From Clusia tigrina (Eukaryota; Arthropoda; Insecta; Diptera; Clusiidae), in NCBI GenBank assembly GCA_920105625.2, contig CAKKTE020000070.1, positions 186,001 through 250,000 on the forward strand: a stretch of 64,000 bases of DNA. The letters are read 5' to 3'. Below, piece by piece: positions 13,001 to 26,700 of the stretch. The notes below the pieces were generated by a model. That model worked only from the letters and a program-made list of their open reading frames with translations, had not been told where the DNA came from and did not search any database. Positions within the stretch are counted from its first letter, which is position 1. The number at the start of each line of letters is the position of its first letter. Made by a program: the position numbers and the translations under genes.

Positions 13001-15835
13001 GCTATGCTACCCTTGAGTCCCAAATCAAACACTGTAAAAATTTCAAATGGCCCTAACTTCTATACGGTACGTCCTACACCTATCAAAGTGTGCAACATAC
13101 AAATGCTTGTAACTTTTTACTGGAGCGTCATAAAACCTTGAAATTTTGTAACAATAAAGTACTCTAGCCACTTGTCAATTTAAGCTATCGCTCAAATCTA
13201 TGCTACCCTTGGTTCCCAAATCAAACACTGATAAAACTTCAAATGGCTCTAACTTATATACGGTACGTCCTACACCTATCAAAGTTTGCAACATACAAAT
13301 GCTTGTAACTTTTTACTGGAGCGTCATAAAACCTTGAAATTTTGTAACTATAAAGTACTCGAGCCACTTGTCAACTTAAGCTATCGCTCAAAGCTATTCT
13401 ACCCTTGAATCCCAAATGAAACACTGATAAAACTTCAAATGGCTCTAACTTGTATACGGTACGTCCTACACCTATCAAAGTTTGCAACATACAAATGCTT
13501 GTAACTTTTTACTGGAGCGTCATAAAACGTTGAAATTTTGTAACAATAAAGTACTCGAGCCTCTTGTCAATTTAAGCTATCGCTCAAAGATATGCTACCC
13601 TTGAGTCCCAAATCAAACACTGATAAAACTTCAAATGGCCCTAACTTCTATACGGTACGTCCTACACCTATCAATGCTTGTAACTTTTTACTAGAGCGTC
13701 ATAAAACGTTGAAATTTTGTAACAATAAAGTACTCGAGCCACTTGTCAATTTAAGCTATCGCTCAAATCTATGCTACCGTTGAGTCCCAAATCAAACACT
13801 GATAAAACTTCAAATAGCCCTAACTTCTATACGGTACGTCCTACACCTATCAATGTTTGCAACATACAAATGCTTGTAACTTTTTACTGGAGCGTCATAA
13901 AACGTTGAAGTTTTGTAACAATAAAGTACTCGAGCCACTTGTCAATTTAAGCTATCGCTCAAATCTATGCTACCGTTGAGTCCCAAATCAAACACTGATA
14001 AAACTTCAAATGGCCCTAACTTCTATACGAGACGTCCTACACCTATCAAAGTTTGCAACATACAAATGCTTGTAACTTTTTACTGGAGCGTCATAAAATC
14101 TTGAAATTTTGTACCAATAAAGTACTCGAGCCTCTTGCCAATTTAAGCTATCGCTCAAAGCTATGCTACCCTTGAGTCCCAAATCAAACACTGATAAAAC
14201 TTCAAATGGCTCTAACTTGTATACGGTACGTCCCACACCTATCAAAGTTTGCAACATACAAATGCTTGTAACTTTTTACTGGAGCGTCATAAAACGTTGA
14301 AATTTTGTAACTATAAAGAACTCGAGCCACTTGTCAATTTAAGCTATCGCTCAAAGATATGCTACCCTTGAGTCCCAAATCAAACACTGATAAAATTTCA
14401 AATGGCCCTAACTTCTATACGGTATGTCCTACACCTATCAAAGTTTGCAACATACAAATGCTTGTAACTTTTTACGGGAGCGTCATAAAACCTTGAAATT
14501 TTGTAACAATAAAGTACTCTAGCCACTTGTCAATTTAAGCTATCGCTCAAATCTATGCTACCCTTGGTTCCCAAATCAAACACTGATAAAACTTCAAATG
14601 GCTCTAACTTATATACGGTACGTCCTACACCTATCAAAGTTTGCAACATACAAATGCTTGTAACTTTTTACTGGAGCGTCATAAAACCTTGAAATTTTGT
14701 AACTATAAAGTACTCGAGCCACTTGTCAACTTAAGCTATCGCTCAAAGCTATTCTACCCTTGAATCCCAAATGAAACACTGATAAAACTTCAAATGGCCC
14801 TAAATTCTATATGGTACGTCCTACACCTATCAAAGTTTGCAACTTACAAATGCTTGTAAATTTTTACTGGAGCGTCATAACACCTTGAAATTTTGTAACA
14901 ATAAAGTACTCGAGCCTCTTGTCAATTTAAGCTATCGCTCAAAGCTATGCTACCCTTGAGTCCCAAATCAAACACTGATAAAACTTCAAATGGCCCTAAC
15001 TTCTATACGGTACGTCCTACATCTATCAAAGTTTGCAACATACAAATGCTTGTAACTTTTTACTGGAGCGTCATAAAACCTTGAAATTTTGTAACAATAA
15101 AGTACTCGAGCCACTTGTCAATTTAAGCTATCGCTCAAATCTATGCTACCGTTGAGTCCCAAATCAAACACTGATAAAACTTCAAATGGCCCTAACTTCT
15201 ATACGAGACGTCCTACACCTATCAAAGTTTGCAACATACAAATGCTTGTAACTTTTTACGGGAGCGTCATAAAACCTTGAAATTTTGTAACAATAAGGTA
15301 CTCGAGCTACTTGTCAATTTAAGCTATCGCTCAAATCTATGCTACCCTTGAGTCCCAAATCAAAAACTGATTAAACTTCAAATGGCCCTAACTTCTATAC
15401 GGTACGTCCTACACCTATCAAAGTTTGCAACATACAAATGATTGTAACTTTTTACTGGAGCGTCATAAAACCTTGAAGTTTTGTAACAATAAAGTACTCG
15501 AGCCTCTTGTCAATTTAAGCTATCGCTCAAAGCTATGCTACCCTTGAGTCCCAAATCAAACACTGTAAAAATTTCAAATGGCCCTAACTACACCTATCAA
15601 TGTGTGCAACATACAAATGCTTGTAACTTTTTACTGGAGCGTCATAAAACCTTGAAATTTTGTAACAATAAAGTACTCTAGCCACTTGTCAATTTAAGCT
15701 ATCGCTCAAATCTATGCTACCCTTGGGTCCCAAATCAAACACTGAGAAAACTTCAAATGGCTCTAACTTATATACGGTACGTCCTACACCTATCAAAGTT
15801 TGCAACATACAAATGCTTGTAACTTTTTACTGGAG
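10020..15835 (+). repeat. 2,906-bp, 15-monomer higher-order repeat, two tandem copies
   Basis: Copy 1 is about 10,020-12,925 and copy 2 about 12,926-15,835. Markers 2,906 bp apart: TCGTGGCTCT at 10,061 and 12,967; the CAATGC deletion monomer starting at 10,686 and 13,592; the GAGACG monomer at 11,100 and 14,006; the CATAACACC variant near 11,970 and 14,876; the CTACACC deletion at 12,682 and 15,588. The length equals 15 x 196 minus two 17-bp deletions. I see only a handful of differences between copies (for example ATTGCTC versus ATCGCTC near 10,270/13,175, and GGCCGTAAC versus GGCCCTAAC near 12,285/15,190), so the duplication is young. Confidence 0.9.
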
Positions 15836-18250
15836 CGTCATAAAGCTTGAAATTTTGTAACTATAAAGTACTCGAGCCACTTGTCAATTTAAGATATCGC
15901 TCAAAGCTATGCTACCCTTCAGTCCCAAATGAAACACTGATAAAACTTCAAATGGCCCTAAATTCTATATGGTACGTCCTACACCTATCAAAGTTTGCAA
16001 CTCACAAATGCTTGTAAATTTTTACTGGAGCGTCATAAAACCTTGAAATTTTGTAACAATAAAGTACTCGAGCCTCTTGTCAATTTAAGCTATCGCTCAA
16101 AGCTATGCTACCCTTGAGTCCCAAATCAAACACTGATAAAACTTCAAATAGCCCTAACTTCTATACGGTACGTCCTACACCTATCAATGTTTGCAACATA
16201 CAAATGCCTGTAACTTTTTACTGGAGCGTCATAAAACGTTGAAGTTTTGTAACAATAAAGTACTCGAGCCACTTGTCAATTTAAGCTATCGCTCAAATCT
16301 ATGCTACCGTTGAGTCCCAAATCAAACACTGATAAAACTTAAAATGGCCCTAACTTCTATACGAGACGTCCTACACCTATCAAAGTTTGCAACATACAAA
16401 TGCTTGTAACTTTTTACTGGAGCGTCATAAAATCTTGAAATTTTGTACCAATAAAGTACTCGAGCCTCTTGCCAATTTAAGCTATCGCTCAAAGCTATGC
16501 TACCCTTGAGTCCCAAATCAAACACTGATAAAACTTCAAATGGCTCTAACTTATATACGGTACGTCCTACACCTATCAAAGTTTGCAACATACAAATGCT
16601 TGTAACTTTTTACTGGAGCGTCATAAAACGTTGAAATTTTGTAACTATAAAGTACTCGAGCCACTTGTCAATTTAAGCTATCGCTAAAAGATATGCTACC
16701 CTTGAGTCCCGAATCAAACACTGATAAAATTTCAAATGGCCCTAACTTCTATACGGTATGTCCTACACCTATCAAAGTTTGCAACATACAAATGCTTGTA
16801 ACTTTTTACGGGAGCGTCATAAAACCTTGAAATTTTGTAACAATAAAGTACTCTAGCCACTTGTCAATTTAAGCTATCGCTCAAATCTATGCTACCCTTG
16901 GTTCCCAAATCAAACACTGATAAAACTTCAAATGGCTCTAACTTATATACGGTACGTCCTACACCTATCAAAGTTTGCAACATACAAATGCTTGTAACTT
17001 TTTACTGGAGCGTCATAAAACCTTGAAATTTTGTAACTATAAAGTACTCGAGCCACTTGTCAACTTAAGCTATCGCTCAAAGCTATTCTACCCTTGAATC
17101 CCAAATGAAACACTGATAAAACTTCAAATGGCCCTAAATTCTATATGGTACGTCCTACACCTATCAAAGTTTGCAACTTACAAATGCTTGTAAATTTTTA
17201 CTGGAGCGTCCTAAAACCTTGAAATTTTGTAACAATAAAGTACTCGAGCCTCTTGTCAATTTAAGCTATCGCTCAAAGCTATGCTACCCTTGAGTCCCAA
17301 ATCAAACACTGATAAAACTTCAAATGGCCCTAACTTCTATACGGTACGTCCTACATCTATCAAAGTTTGCAACATACAAATGCTTGTAACTTTTTACTGG
17401 AGCGTCATAAAACCTTGAAATTTTGTAACAATAAAGTACTCGAGCCACTTGTCAATTTAAGCTATCGCTCAAATCTATGCTGCCGTTGAGTCCCAAATCA
17501 AACACTGATAAAACTTCAAATGGCCCTAACTTCTATACGAGACGTCCTACACCTATCAAAGTTTGCAACATACAAATGCTTGTAACTTTTTACTGGAGCG
17601 TCATAAAATCTTGAAATTTTGTACCAATAAAGTACTCGAGCCTCTTGCCAATTTAAGCTATCGCTCAAAGCTATGCTACCCTTGAGTCCCAAATCAAACA
17701 CTGATAAAATTTCAAATGGCCCTGACTTCTATACGGTACGTCCTACACTTATCAATGTTTGCAACATACAAATGCTTGTAACTTTTTACTGGAGCGTCAT
17801 AAAACGTTGAAATTTTGTAACAATAAAGTACTCGAGCCTCTTGTCAATTTAAGCTATCGCTCAAAGATATGCTACCCTTGAGTCCCAAATCAAACACTGA
17901 TAAAACTTCAAATAGCCCTAACTTCTATACGGTATGTCCTACACCTATCAAAGTTTGCAACATACAAATGCTTGTAACTTTTTACGGGAGCGTCATAAAA
18001 CCTTGAAATTTTGTAACAATAAGGTACTCGAGCTACTTGTCAATTTAAGCTATCGCTCAAATCTATGCTACCCTTGAGTCCCAAATCAAAAACTGATTAA
18101 ACTTCAAATGGCCCTAACTTCTATACGGTACGTCCTACACCTATCAAAGTTTGCAACATACAAATGCTTGTAACTTTTTACTGGAGCGTCATAAAACGTT
18201 GAAATTTTGTAACAATAAAGTACTCGAGCCTCTTGTCAATTTAAGCTATC
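15836..18250 (+). repeat. Mosaic block joining the 2,906- and 3,100-bp HOR zones
   Basis: No single period explains this stretch. Positions up to about 16,110 match 18,954-19,230 at a shift of 3,118 bp (CATAAAGCTT at 15,839 and 18,957). Positions of about 16,700-17,590 match 19,230-20,120 at a shift of 2,530 bp (CCCGAATCAAAC at 16,708 and 19,238; the GAGACG variant near 17,540 and 20,070). The block is a patchwork of segments reused downstream. Confidence 0.7.
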
Positions 18251-18600
18251 GCTCAAAGATATGCTACCCTTGAGTCCCAAATCAAACACTGATAAAACTT
18301 CAAATAGCCCTAACTTCTATACGGTATGTCCTACACCTATCAAAGTTTGCAACATACAAATGCTTGTAACTTTTTACGGGAGCGTCATAAAACCTTGAAA
18401 TTTTGTAACAATAAGGTACTCGAGCTACTTGTCAATTTAAGCTATCGCTCAAATCTATGCTACCCTTGAGTCCCAAATCAAAAACTGATTAAACTTCAAA
18501 TGGCCCTAACTTCTATACGGTACGTCCTACACCTATCAAAGTTTGCAACATACAAATGATTGTAACTTTTTACTGGAGCGTCATAAAACCTTGAAGTTTT
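17821..18600 (+). repeat. Local 392-bp dimer duplication
   Basis: A two-monomer block is repeated in tandem: TCAAAGATATGC at 17,861 and 18,253, and AAGGTACTCGAGCTAC at 18,021 and 18,413, each 392 bp apart. It is a small, apparently exact duplication of two monomers within the mosaic zone. Confidence 0.8.
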
Positions 18601-21600
18601 GTAACAATAAAGTACTCGAGCCTCTTGTCAATTTAAGCTATCGCTCAAAGCTATGCTACCCTTGAGTCCCAAATCAAACACTGTAAAAATTTCAAATGGC
18701 CCTAACTACACCTATCAATGTGTGCAACATACAAATGCTTGTAACTTTTTACTGGAGCGTCATAAAACCTTGAAATTTTGTAACAATAAAGTACTCTAGC
18801 CACTTGTCAATTTAAGCTGTCGCTCAAATCTATGCTACCCTTGGGTCCCAAATCAAACACTGAGAAAACTTCAAATGGCTCTAACTTATATACGGTACGT
18901 CCTACACCTATCAAAGTTTGCAACATACAAATGCTTGTAACTTTTTACTGGAGCGTCATAAAGCTTGAAATTTTGTAACTATAAAGTACTCGAGCCACTT
19001 GTCAATTTAAGATATCGCTCAAAGCTATGCTACCCTTGAGTCCCAAATGAAACACTGATAAAACTTCAAATGGCCCTAAATTCTATATGGTACGTCCTAC
19101 ACCTATCAAAGTTTGCAACTTACAAATGCTTGTAAATTTTTACTGGAGCGTCATAAAACCTTGAAATTTTGTAACAATAAAGTACTCGAGCCTCTTGTCA
19201 ATTTAAGCTATCGCTCAAAGCTATGCTACCCTTGAGTCCCGAATCAAACACTGATAAAATTTCAAATGGCCCTAACTTCTATACGGTATGTCCTACACCT
19301 ATCAAAGTTTGCAACATACAAATGCTTGTAACTTTTTACGGGAGCGTCATAAAACCTTGAAATTTTGTAACAATAAAGTACTCTAGCCACTTGTCAATTT
19401 AAGCTATCGCTCAAATCTATGCTACCCTTGGTTCCCAAATCAAACACTGATAAAACTTCAAATGGCTCTAACTTATATACGGTACGTCCTACACCTATCA
19501 AAGTTTGCAACATACAAATGCTTGTAACTTTTTACTGGAGCGTCATAAAACCTTGAAATTTTGTAACTATAAAGTACTCGAGCCACTTGTCAACTTAAGC
19601 TATCGCTCAAAGCTATTCTACCCTTGAATCCCAAATGAAACACTGATAAAACTTCAAATGGCCCTAAATTCTATATGGTACGTCCTACACCTATCAAAGT
19701 TTGCAACTTACAAATGCTTGTAAATTTTTACTGGAGCGTCATAAAACCTTGAAATTTTGTAACAATAAAGTACTCGAGCCTCTTGTCAATTTAAGCTATC
19801 GCTCAAAGCTATGCTACCCTTGAGTCCCAAATCAAACATTGATAAAACTTCAAATGGCCCTAACTTCTATACGGTACGTCCTACATCTATCAAAGTTTGC
19901 AACATACAAATGCTTGTAACTTTTTACTGGAGCGTCATAAAACCTTGAAATTTTGTAACAATAAAGTACTCGAGCCACTTGTCAATTTAAGCTATCGCTC
20001 AAATCTATGCTACCGTTGAGTCCCAAATCAAACACTGATAAAACTTCAAATGGCCCTAACTTCTATACGAGACGTCCTACACCTATCAAAGTTTGCAACA
20101 TACAAATGCTTGTAACTTTTTACGGGAGCGTCATAAAACCTTGAAATTTTGTAACAATAAGGTACTCGAGCTACTTGTCAATTTAAGCTATCGCTCAAAT
20201 CTATGCTACCCTTGAGTCCCAAATCAAAAACTGATTAAACTTCAAATGACCCTAACTTCTATACGGTACGTCCTACACCTATCAAAGTTTGCAACATACA
20301 AATGATTGTAACTTTTTACTGGAGCGTCATAAAACCTTGAAGTTTTGTAACAATAAAGTACTCGAGCCTCTTGTCAATTTAAGCTATCGCTCAAAGCTAT
20401 GCTACCCTTGAGTCCCAAATCAAACACTGTAAAAATTTCAAATGGCCCTAACTACACCTATCAATGTGTGCAACATACAAATGCTTGTAACTTTTTACTG
20501 GAGCGTCATAAAATCTTGAAATTTTGTAACAATAAAGTACTCTAGCCACTTGTCAATTTAAGCTATCGCTCAAATCTATGCTACCCTTGGGTCCCAAATC
20601 AAACACTGAGAAAACTTCAAATGGCTCTAACTTATATACGGTACGTCCTACACCTATCAAAGTTTGCAACATACAAATGCTTGTAACTTTTTACTGGAGC
20701 GTCATAAAGCTTGAAATTTTGTAACTATAAAGTACTCGAGCCACTTGTCAATTTAAGATATCGCTCAAAGCTATGCTACCCTTGAGTCCCAAATGAAACA
20801 CTGATAAAACTTCAAATGGCCCTAAATTCTATATGGTACGTCCTACACCTATCAAAGTTTGCAACTTACAAATGCTTGTAAATTTTTACTGGAGCGTCAT
20901 AAAACCTTGAAATTTTGTAACAATAAAGTACTCGAGCCTCTTGTCAATTTAAGCTATCGCTCAAAGCTATGCTACCCTTGAGTCCCAAATCAAACACTGA
21001 TAAAACTTCAAATAGCCCTAACTTCTATACGGTACGTCCTACACCTATCAATGTTTGCAACATACAAATGCTTGTAACTTTTTACTGGAGCGTCATAAAA
21101 CGTTGAAGTTTTGTAACAATAAAGTACTCGAGCCACTTGTCAATTTAAGCTATCGCTCAAATCTATGCTACCGTTGAGTCCCAAATCAAACACTGATAAA
21201 ACTTCAAATGGCCCTAACTTCTATACGAGACGTCCTACACCTATCAAAGTTTGCAACATACAAATGCTTGTAACTTTTTACTGGAGCGTCATAAAATCTT
21301 GAAATTTTGTACCAATAAAGTACTCGAGCCTCTTGCCAATTTAAGCTATCGCTCAAAGCTATGCTACCCTTGAGTCCCAAATCAAACACTGATAAAACTT
21401 CAAATAGCCCTAACTTCTATACGGTATGTCCTACACCTATCAAAGTTTGCAACATACAAATGCTTGTAACTTTTTACGGGAGCGTCATAAAACCTTGAAA
21501 TTTTGTAACAATAAGGTACTCGAGCTACTTGTCAATTTAAGCTATCGCTCAAATCTATGCTACCCTTGAGTCCCAAATCAAAAACTGATTAAACTTCAAA

Positions 21601-23740
21601 TGGCCCTAACTTCTATACGGTACGTCCTACACCTATCAAAGTTTGCAACATACAAATGATTGTAACTTTTTACTGGAGCGTCATAAAACCTTGAAGTTTT
21701 GTAACAATAAAGTACTCGAGCCTCTTGTCAATTTAAGCTATCGCTCAAAGCTATGCTACCCTTGAGTCCCAAATCAAACACTGTAAAAATTTCAAATGGC
21801 CCTAACTACACCTATCAATGTGTGCAACATACAAATGCTTGTAACTTTTTACTGGAGCGTCATAAAACCTTGAAATTTTGTAACAATAAAGTACTCTAGC
21901 CACTTGTCAATTTAAGCTATCGCTCAAATCTATGCTACCCTTGGGTCCCAAATCAAACACTGAGAAAACTTCAAATGGCTCTAACTTATATACGGTACGT
22001 CCTACACCTATCAAAGTTTGCAACATACAAATGCTTGTAACTTTTTACTAGAGCGTCATAAAGCTTGAAATTTTGTAACTATAAAGTACTCGAGCCACTT
22101 GTCAATTTAAGATATCGCTCAAAGCTATGCTACCCTTGAGTCCCAAATGAAACACTGATAAAACTTCAAATGGCCCTAAATTCTATATGGTACGTCCTAC
22201 ACCTATCAAAGTTTGCAACTTACAAATGCTTGTAAATTTTTACTGGAGCGTCATAAAACCTTGAAATTTTGTAACAATAAAGTACTCGAGCCTCTTGTCA
22301 ATTTAAGCTATCGCTCAAAGCTATGCTACCCTTGAGTCCCAAATCAAACACTGATAAAACTTCAAATAGCCCTAACTTCTATACGGTACGTCCTACACCT
22401 ATCAATGTTTGCAACATACAAATGCTTGTAACTTTTTACTGGAGCGTCATAAAACGTTGAAGTTTTGTAACAATAAAGTACTCGAGCCTCTTGTCAATTT
22501 AAGCTATCGCTCAAAGCTATGCTACCCTTGAGTCCCAAATCAAACACTGATAAAACTTCAAATGGCCCTAACTTCTATACGGTACGTCCTACATCTATCA
22601 AAGTTTGCAACATACAAATGCTTGTAACTTTTTACTGGAGCGTCATAAAACCTTGAAATTTTGTAACAATAAAGTACTCGAGCCACTTGTCAATTTAAGC
22701 TATCGCTCAAATCTATGCTACCGTTGAGTCCCAAATCAAACACTGATAAAACTTCAAATGGCCCTAACTTCTATACGAGACGTCCTACACCTATCAAAGT
22801 TTGCAACATACAAATGCTACTAACTTTTGACTGGAGCGTCATAAAATCTTGAAATTTTGTACCAATAAAGTACTCGAGCCTCTTGCCAATTTAAGCTATC
22901 GCTCAAAGCTATGCTACCCTTGAGTCCCAAATCAAACACTGATAAAATTTCAAATGGCCCTGACTTCTATACGGTACGTCCTACACTTATCAATGTTTGC
23001 AACATAGAAATGCTTGTAACTTTTTACTGGAGCGTCATAAAACGTTGAAATTTTGTAACAATAAAGTACTCGAGCCTCTTGTCAATTTAAGCTATCGCTC
23101 AAAGATATGCTACCCTTGAGTCCCAAATCAAACACTGATAAAACTTCAAATAGCCCTAACTTCTATACGGTATGTCCTACACCTATCAAAGTTTGCAACA
23201 TACAAATGCTTGTAACTTTTTACGGGAGCGTCATAAAACCTTGAAATTTTGTAACAATAAGGTACTCGAGCTACTTGTCAATTTAAGCTATCGCTCAAAT
23301 CTATGCTACCCTTGAGTCCCAAATCAAAAACTGATTAAACTTCAAATGGCCCTAACTTCTATACGGTATGTCCTACACCTATCAAAGTTTGCAACATACA
23401 AATGATTGTAACTTTTTACTGGAGCGTCATAAAACCTTGAAGTTTTGTAACAATAAAGTACTCGAGCCTCTTGTCAATTTAAGCTATCGCTCAAAGCTAT
23501 GCTACCCTTGAGTCCCAAATCAAACACTGTAAAAATTTCAAATGGCCCTAACTACACCTATCAATGTGTGCAACATACAAATGCTTGTAACTTTTTACTG
23601 GAGCGTCATAAAACCTTGAAATTTTGTAACAATAAAGTACTCTAGCCACTTGTCAATTTAAGCTATCGCTCAAATCTATGCTACCCTTGGGTCCCAAATC
23701 AAACACTGAGAAAACTTCAAATGGCTCTAACTTATATACG
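18251..23740 (+). repeat. Partial 3,100-bp, 16-monomer higher-order repeat
   Basis: CTACACC deletions at 18,706 and 21,806, and at 20,452 and 23,552, are 3,100 bp apart, as is ACGGTATGTC at 18,321 and 21,421. The period is 16 x 196 minus two 17-bp deletions and two single-base losses, and splits into 1,746 and 1,354 bp. Copies agree at both ends but not in the middle: 19,230-20,120 carries a segment (GAATCAAACACTGATAAAATTTC type) that the second copy lacks, so one copy has been partly replaced. Confidence 0.75.
22798..22842 (+). repeat. Monomer with a local cluster of substitutions
   Basis: The otherwise constant core here reads CAAATGCTACTAACTTTTGAC where neighbours read CAAATGCTTGTAACTTTTTAC. 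Three changes in about 15 bases in the most conserved segment break the short dyad. It may be gene conversion from an unseen variant or local base-calling error. Confidence 0.6.
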
Positions 23741-26700
23741 GTACGTCCTACACCTATCAAAGTTTGCAACATACAAATGCTTGTAACTTTTTACTGGAGC
23801 GTCATAAAGCTTGAAATTTTGTAACTATAAAGTACTCGAGCCACTTGTCAATTTAAGATATCGCTCAAAGCTATGCTACCCTTGAGTCCCAAATGAAACA
23901 CTGATAAAACTTCAAATGGCCCTAAATTCTATATGGTACGTCCTACACCTATCAAAGTTTGCAACTTACAAATGCTTGTAAATTTTTACTGGAGCGTCAT
24001 AAAACCTTGAAATTTTGTAACAATAAAGTACTCGAGCCTCTTGTCAATTTAAGCTATCGCTCAAAGCTATGCTACCCTTGAGTCCCAAATCAAACACTGA
24101 TAAAACTTCAAATAGCCCTAACTTCTATACGGTACGTCCTATACCTATCAAAGTTTGCAACATACAAATGCTTGTAACTTTTTACTGGAGCGTCATAAAA
24201 CCTTGAAATTTTGTAACAATAAAGTACTCGAGCCACTTGTCAATTTAAGCTATAGCTCAAAGCTATGCTACCCTTGAGTCCCAATTGAAACACTGATAAA
24301 ACTTCAAATGGCCCTAACTTCTATACGGTACTTCCTACACCTATCAAAGTTTGAAACATACAAATGCTTGTAAATTTTTACTGGAGCGTCATAAAACCTT
24401 GAAATTTTGTAACAATAAAGTACTCGAGCCTCTTGTCAATTTAAGGTATCGCTCAAAGCTATGCTACCCTTGAGTCCCAAATGAAACACTGATAAAACTT
24501 CAAATGGCCCTAGCTTCTATACGGTACGTCCTACACCTATCAAAGTTTGCAACATACAAACGCTTGTAACTTTTTACTGGAGCGCCATAAAATCTTGAAA
24601 TTTCGTAACAATAAAGTACTCGAGCCTCTTGTCAATTTAAGCTATCTCTCAAAGCTGTGCAACCTTTGAGTCCCATTTGAAACACTGATAAAACTTCAAA
24701 TGGCCCTAACTTCTATACGAGACGACCTACACCTATCAATGTTTGCAACATACAAATGCTTGTAACTTTTTACTGGAGCGTCATAAAACGTTGAAATTTT
24801 GTAACAATAAAGTACTCGAGTCACTTGTCAATTTAAGCTATCGCTCAAATCTATGCTACCCTTGAGTCCCAAATCAAACACAGATAAAACTTCAAATGGC
24901 TCTAACTTCTATACGGTACGTCCTACACCTATCAAAGTTTGCAATATACAAATGCTTGTAACTTTTTACTGGAGCGTCATAAAACCTTGAAATTTTGTAA
25001 CAATAAAGTACTCGAGCCTCTTGTCAATTTAAGCTATCGCTCAAAGATACGCTACCCTTGAGTCCAAATCAAACGCTGATAAAACTTCAAATAGCCCTTA
25101 CTTCTATACGTCCTACACCTATCAAAGTTTGCAACATACAAATGTTTGTAACTTTTTACGGGAGCGTCAAAAAACCTTGAAATTTTGTAACAATAAGGTA
25201 CTCGAGCTTCTTGTCAATTTAAGCTATCGCTCAAAGCTATGCTACCCTTGAGTCCCAAATCAAACACTGATAAAGCTTCAAATGGCCCTAACTTCTATAC
25301 GGTACGTCCTACACCTATCAAAGTTTGCAACATACAAATGCTTGTAACTTACTGGAGCGTCATAAAACCTTGAAATTTTGTAACAATAAAGTACTCGAGC
25401 CTCTTGTCAATTTAAGCTATCGCTCAAAGCTATGCTACCCTTGAGTCCCAAATCAAACACTGATAAAACTTCAAATGGCCCTAACTTCTATACGGTACGT
25501 CCTACACCTATCAAAGTTTGCAACATACAAATGCTTGTAAATTTTACGGGAGCGTCATAAAACCTTGAAATTTTGTAACCATAAAGTACTCGAGCCTCTT
25601 GTCAATTTAAGCAATCGCACAAAGCTAAGCTACCCTTGAGTCCCAAATCAAACACTGATAAAACTTCAAATAGCCCTAGCTTCTATAGGGTATGTCCTAC
25701 ACCTATCAAAGTTTGCAACATACATATGCTTGTAAATTTTTACTGGAGCGTCATAACACCTTGAAATTTTGTAACAATAAAGTACTCGAGCCTCTTGTCA
25801 ATTAAGCTATCGCTCAAAGCTATGCTACACTTGAGTCCCATATCAAACACTGATAAAACTTCAAATGGTCTTAACTTTTATACGGTATGTCCTACACCTA
25901 TCAAAGTTTGCAACAGACAAATGCTTGTAACTTTTAACTGGATCATCATAAAACCTTGAAATTTTGTAACAATAAAGTACTCGAGCCTCTTTTCAATTAA
26001 GGCTATCGCTCAAAGCTATGCTAACCTTGAGTCCCAAATCAAACACTGATAAAACTTCAAATGGCCCTAACTTCTATACGGTACGTCCTACACCTATCAA
26101 AGTTTGCAACATACAAATGCTTGTAACTTTTTACTGGAGCGTCATAAAGCTTGAAATTTTGTAACTATAAAGTACTCGAGCCACTTGTCAATTTAAGATA
26201 TCGCTCAAAGCTATGCTACCCTTGAGTCCCAAATGAAACACTGATAAAACTTCAAATGGCCCTAAATTCTATATGGTACGTCCTACACCTATCAAAGTTT
26301 GCAACTTACAAATGCTTGTAAATTTTTACTGGAGCGTCATAAAACCTTGAAATTTTGTAACAATAAAGTACTCGAGCCTCTTGTCAATTTAAGCTATCGC
26401 TCAAAGCTATGCTACCCTTGAGTCCCAAATCAAACACTGATAAAACTTCAAATAGCCCTAACTTCTATACGGTACGTCCTATACCTATCAAAGTTTGCAA
26501 CATACAAATGCTTGTAACTTTTTACTGGAGCGTCATAAAACCTTGAAATTTTGTAACAATAAAGTACTCGAGCCTCTTGTCAATTTAAGGTATCGCTCAA
26601 AGCTATGCTACCCTTGAGTCCCAAATGAAACACTGATAAAACTTCAAATGGCCCTAGCTTCTATACGGTACGTCCTACACCTATCAAAGTTTGCAACATA

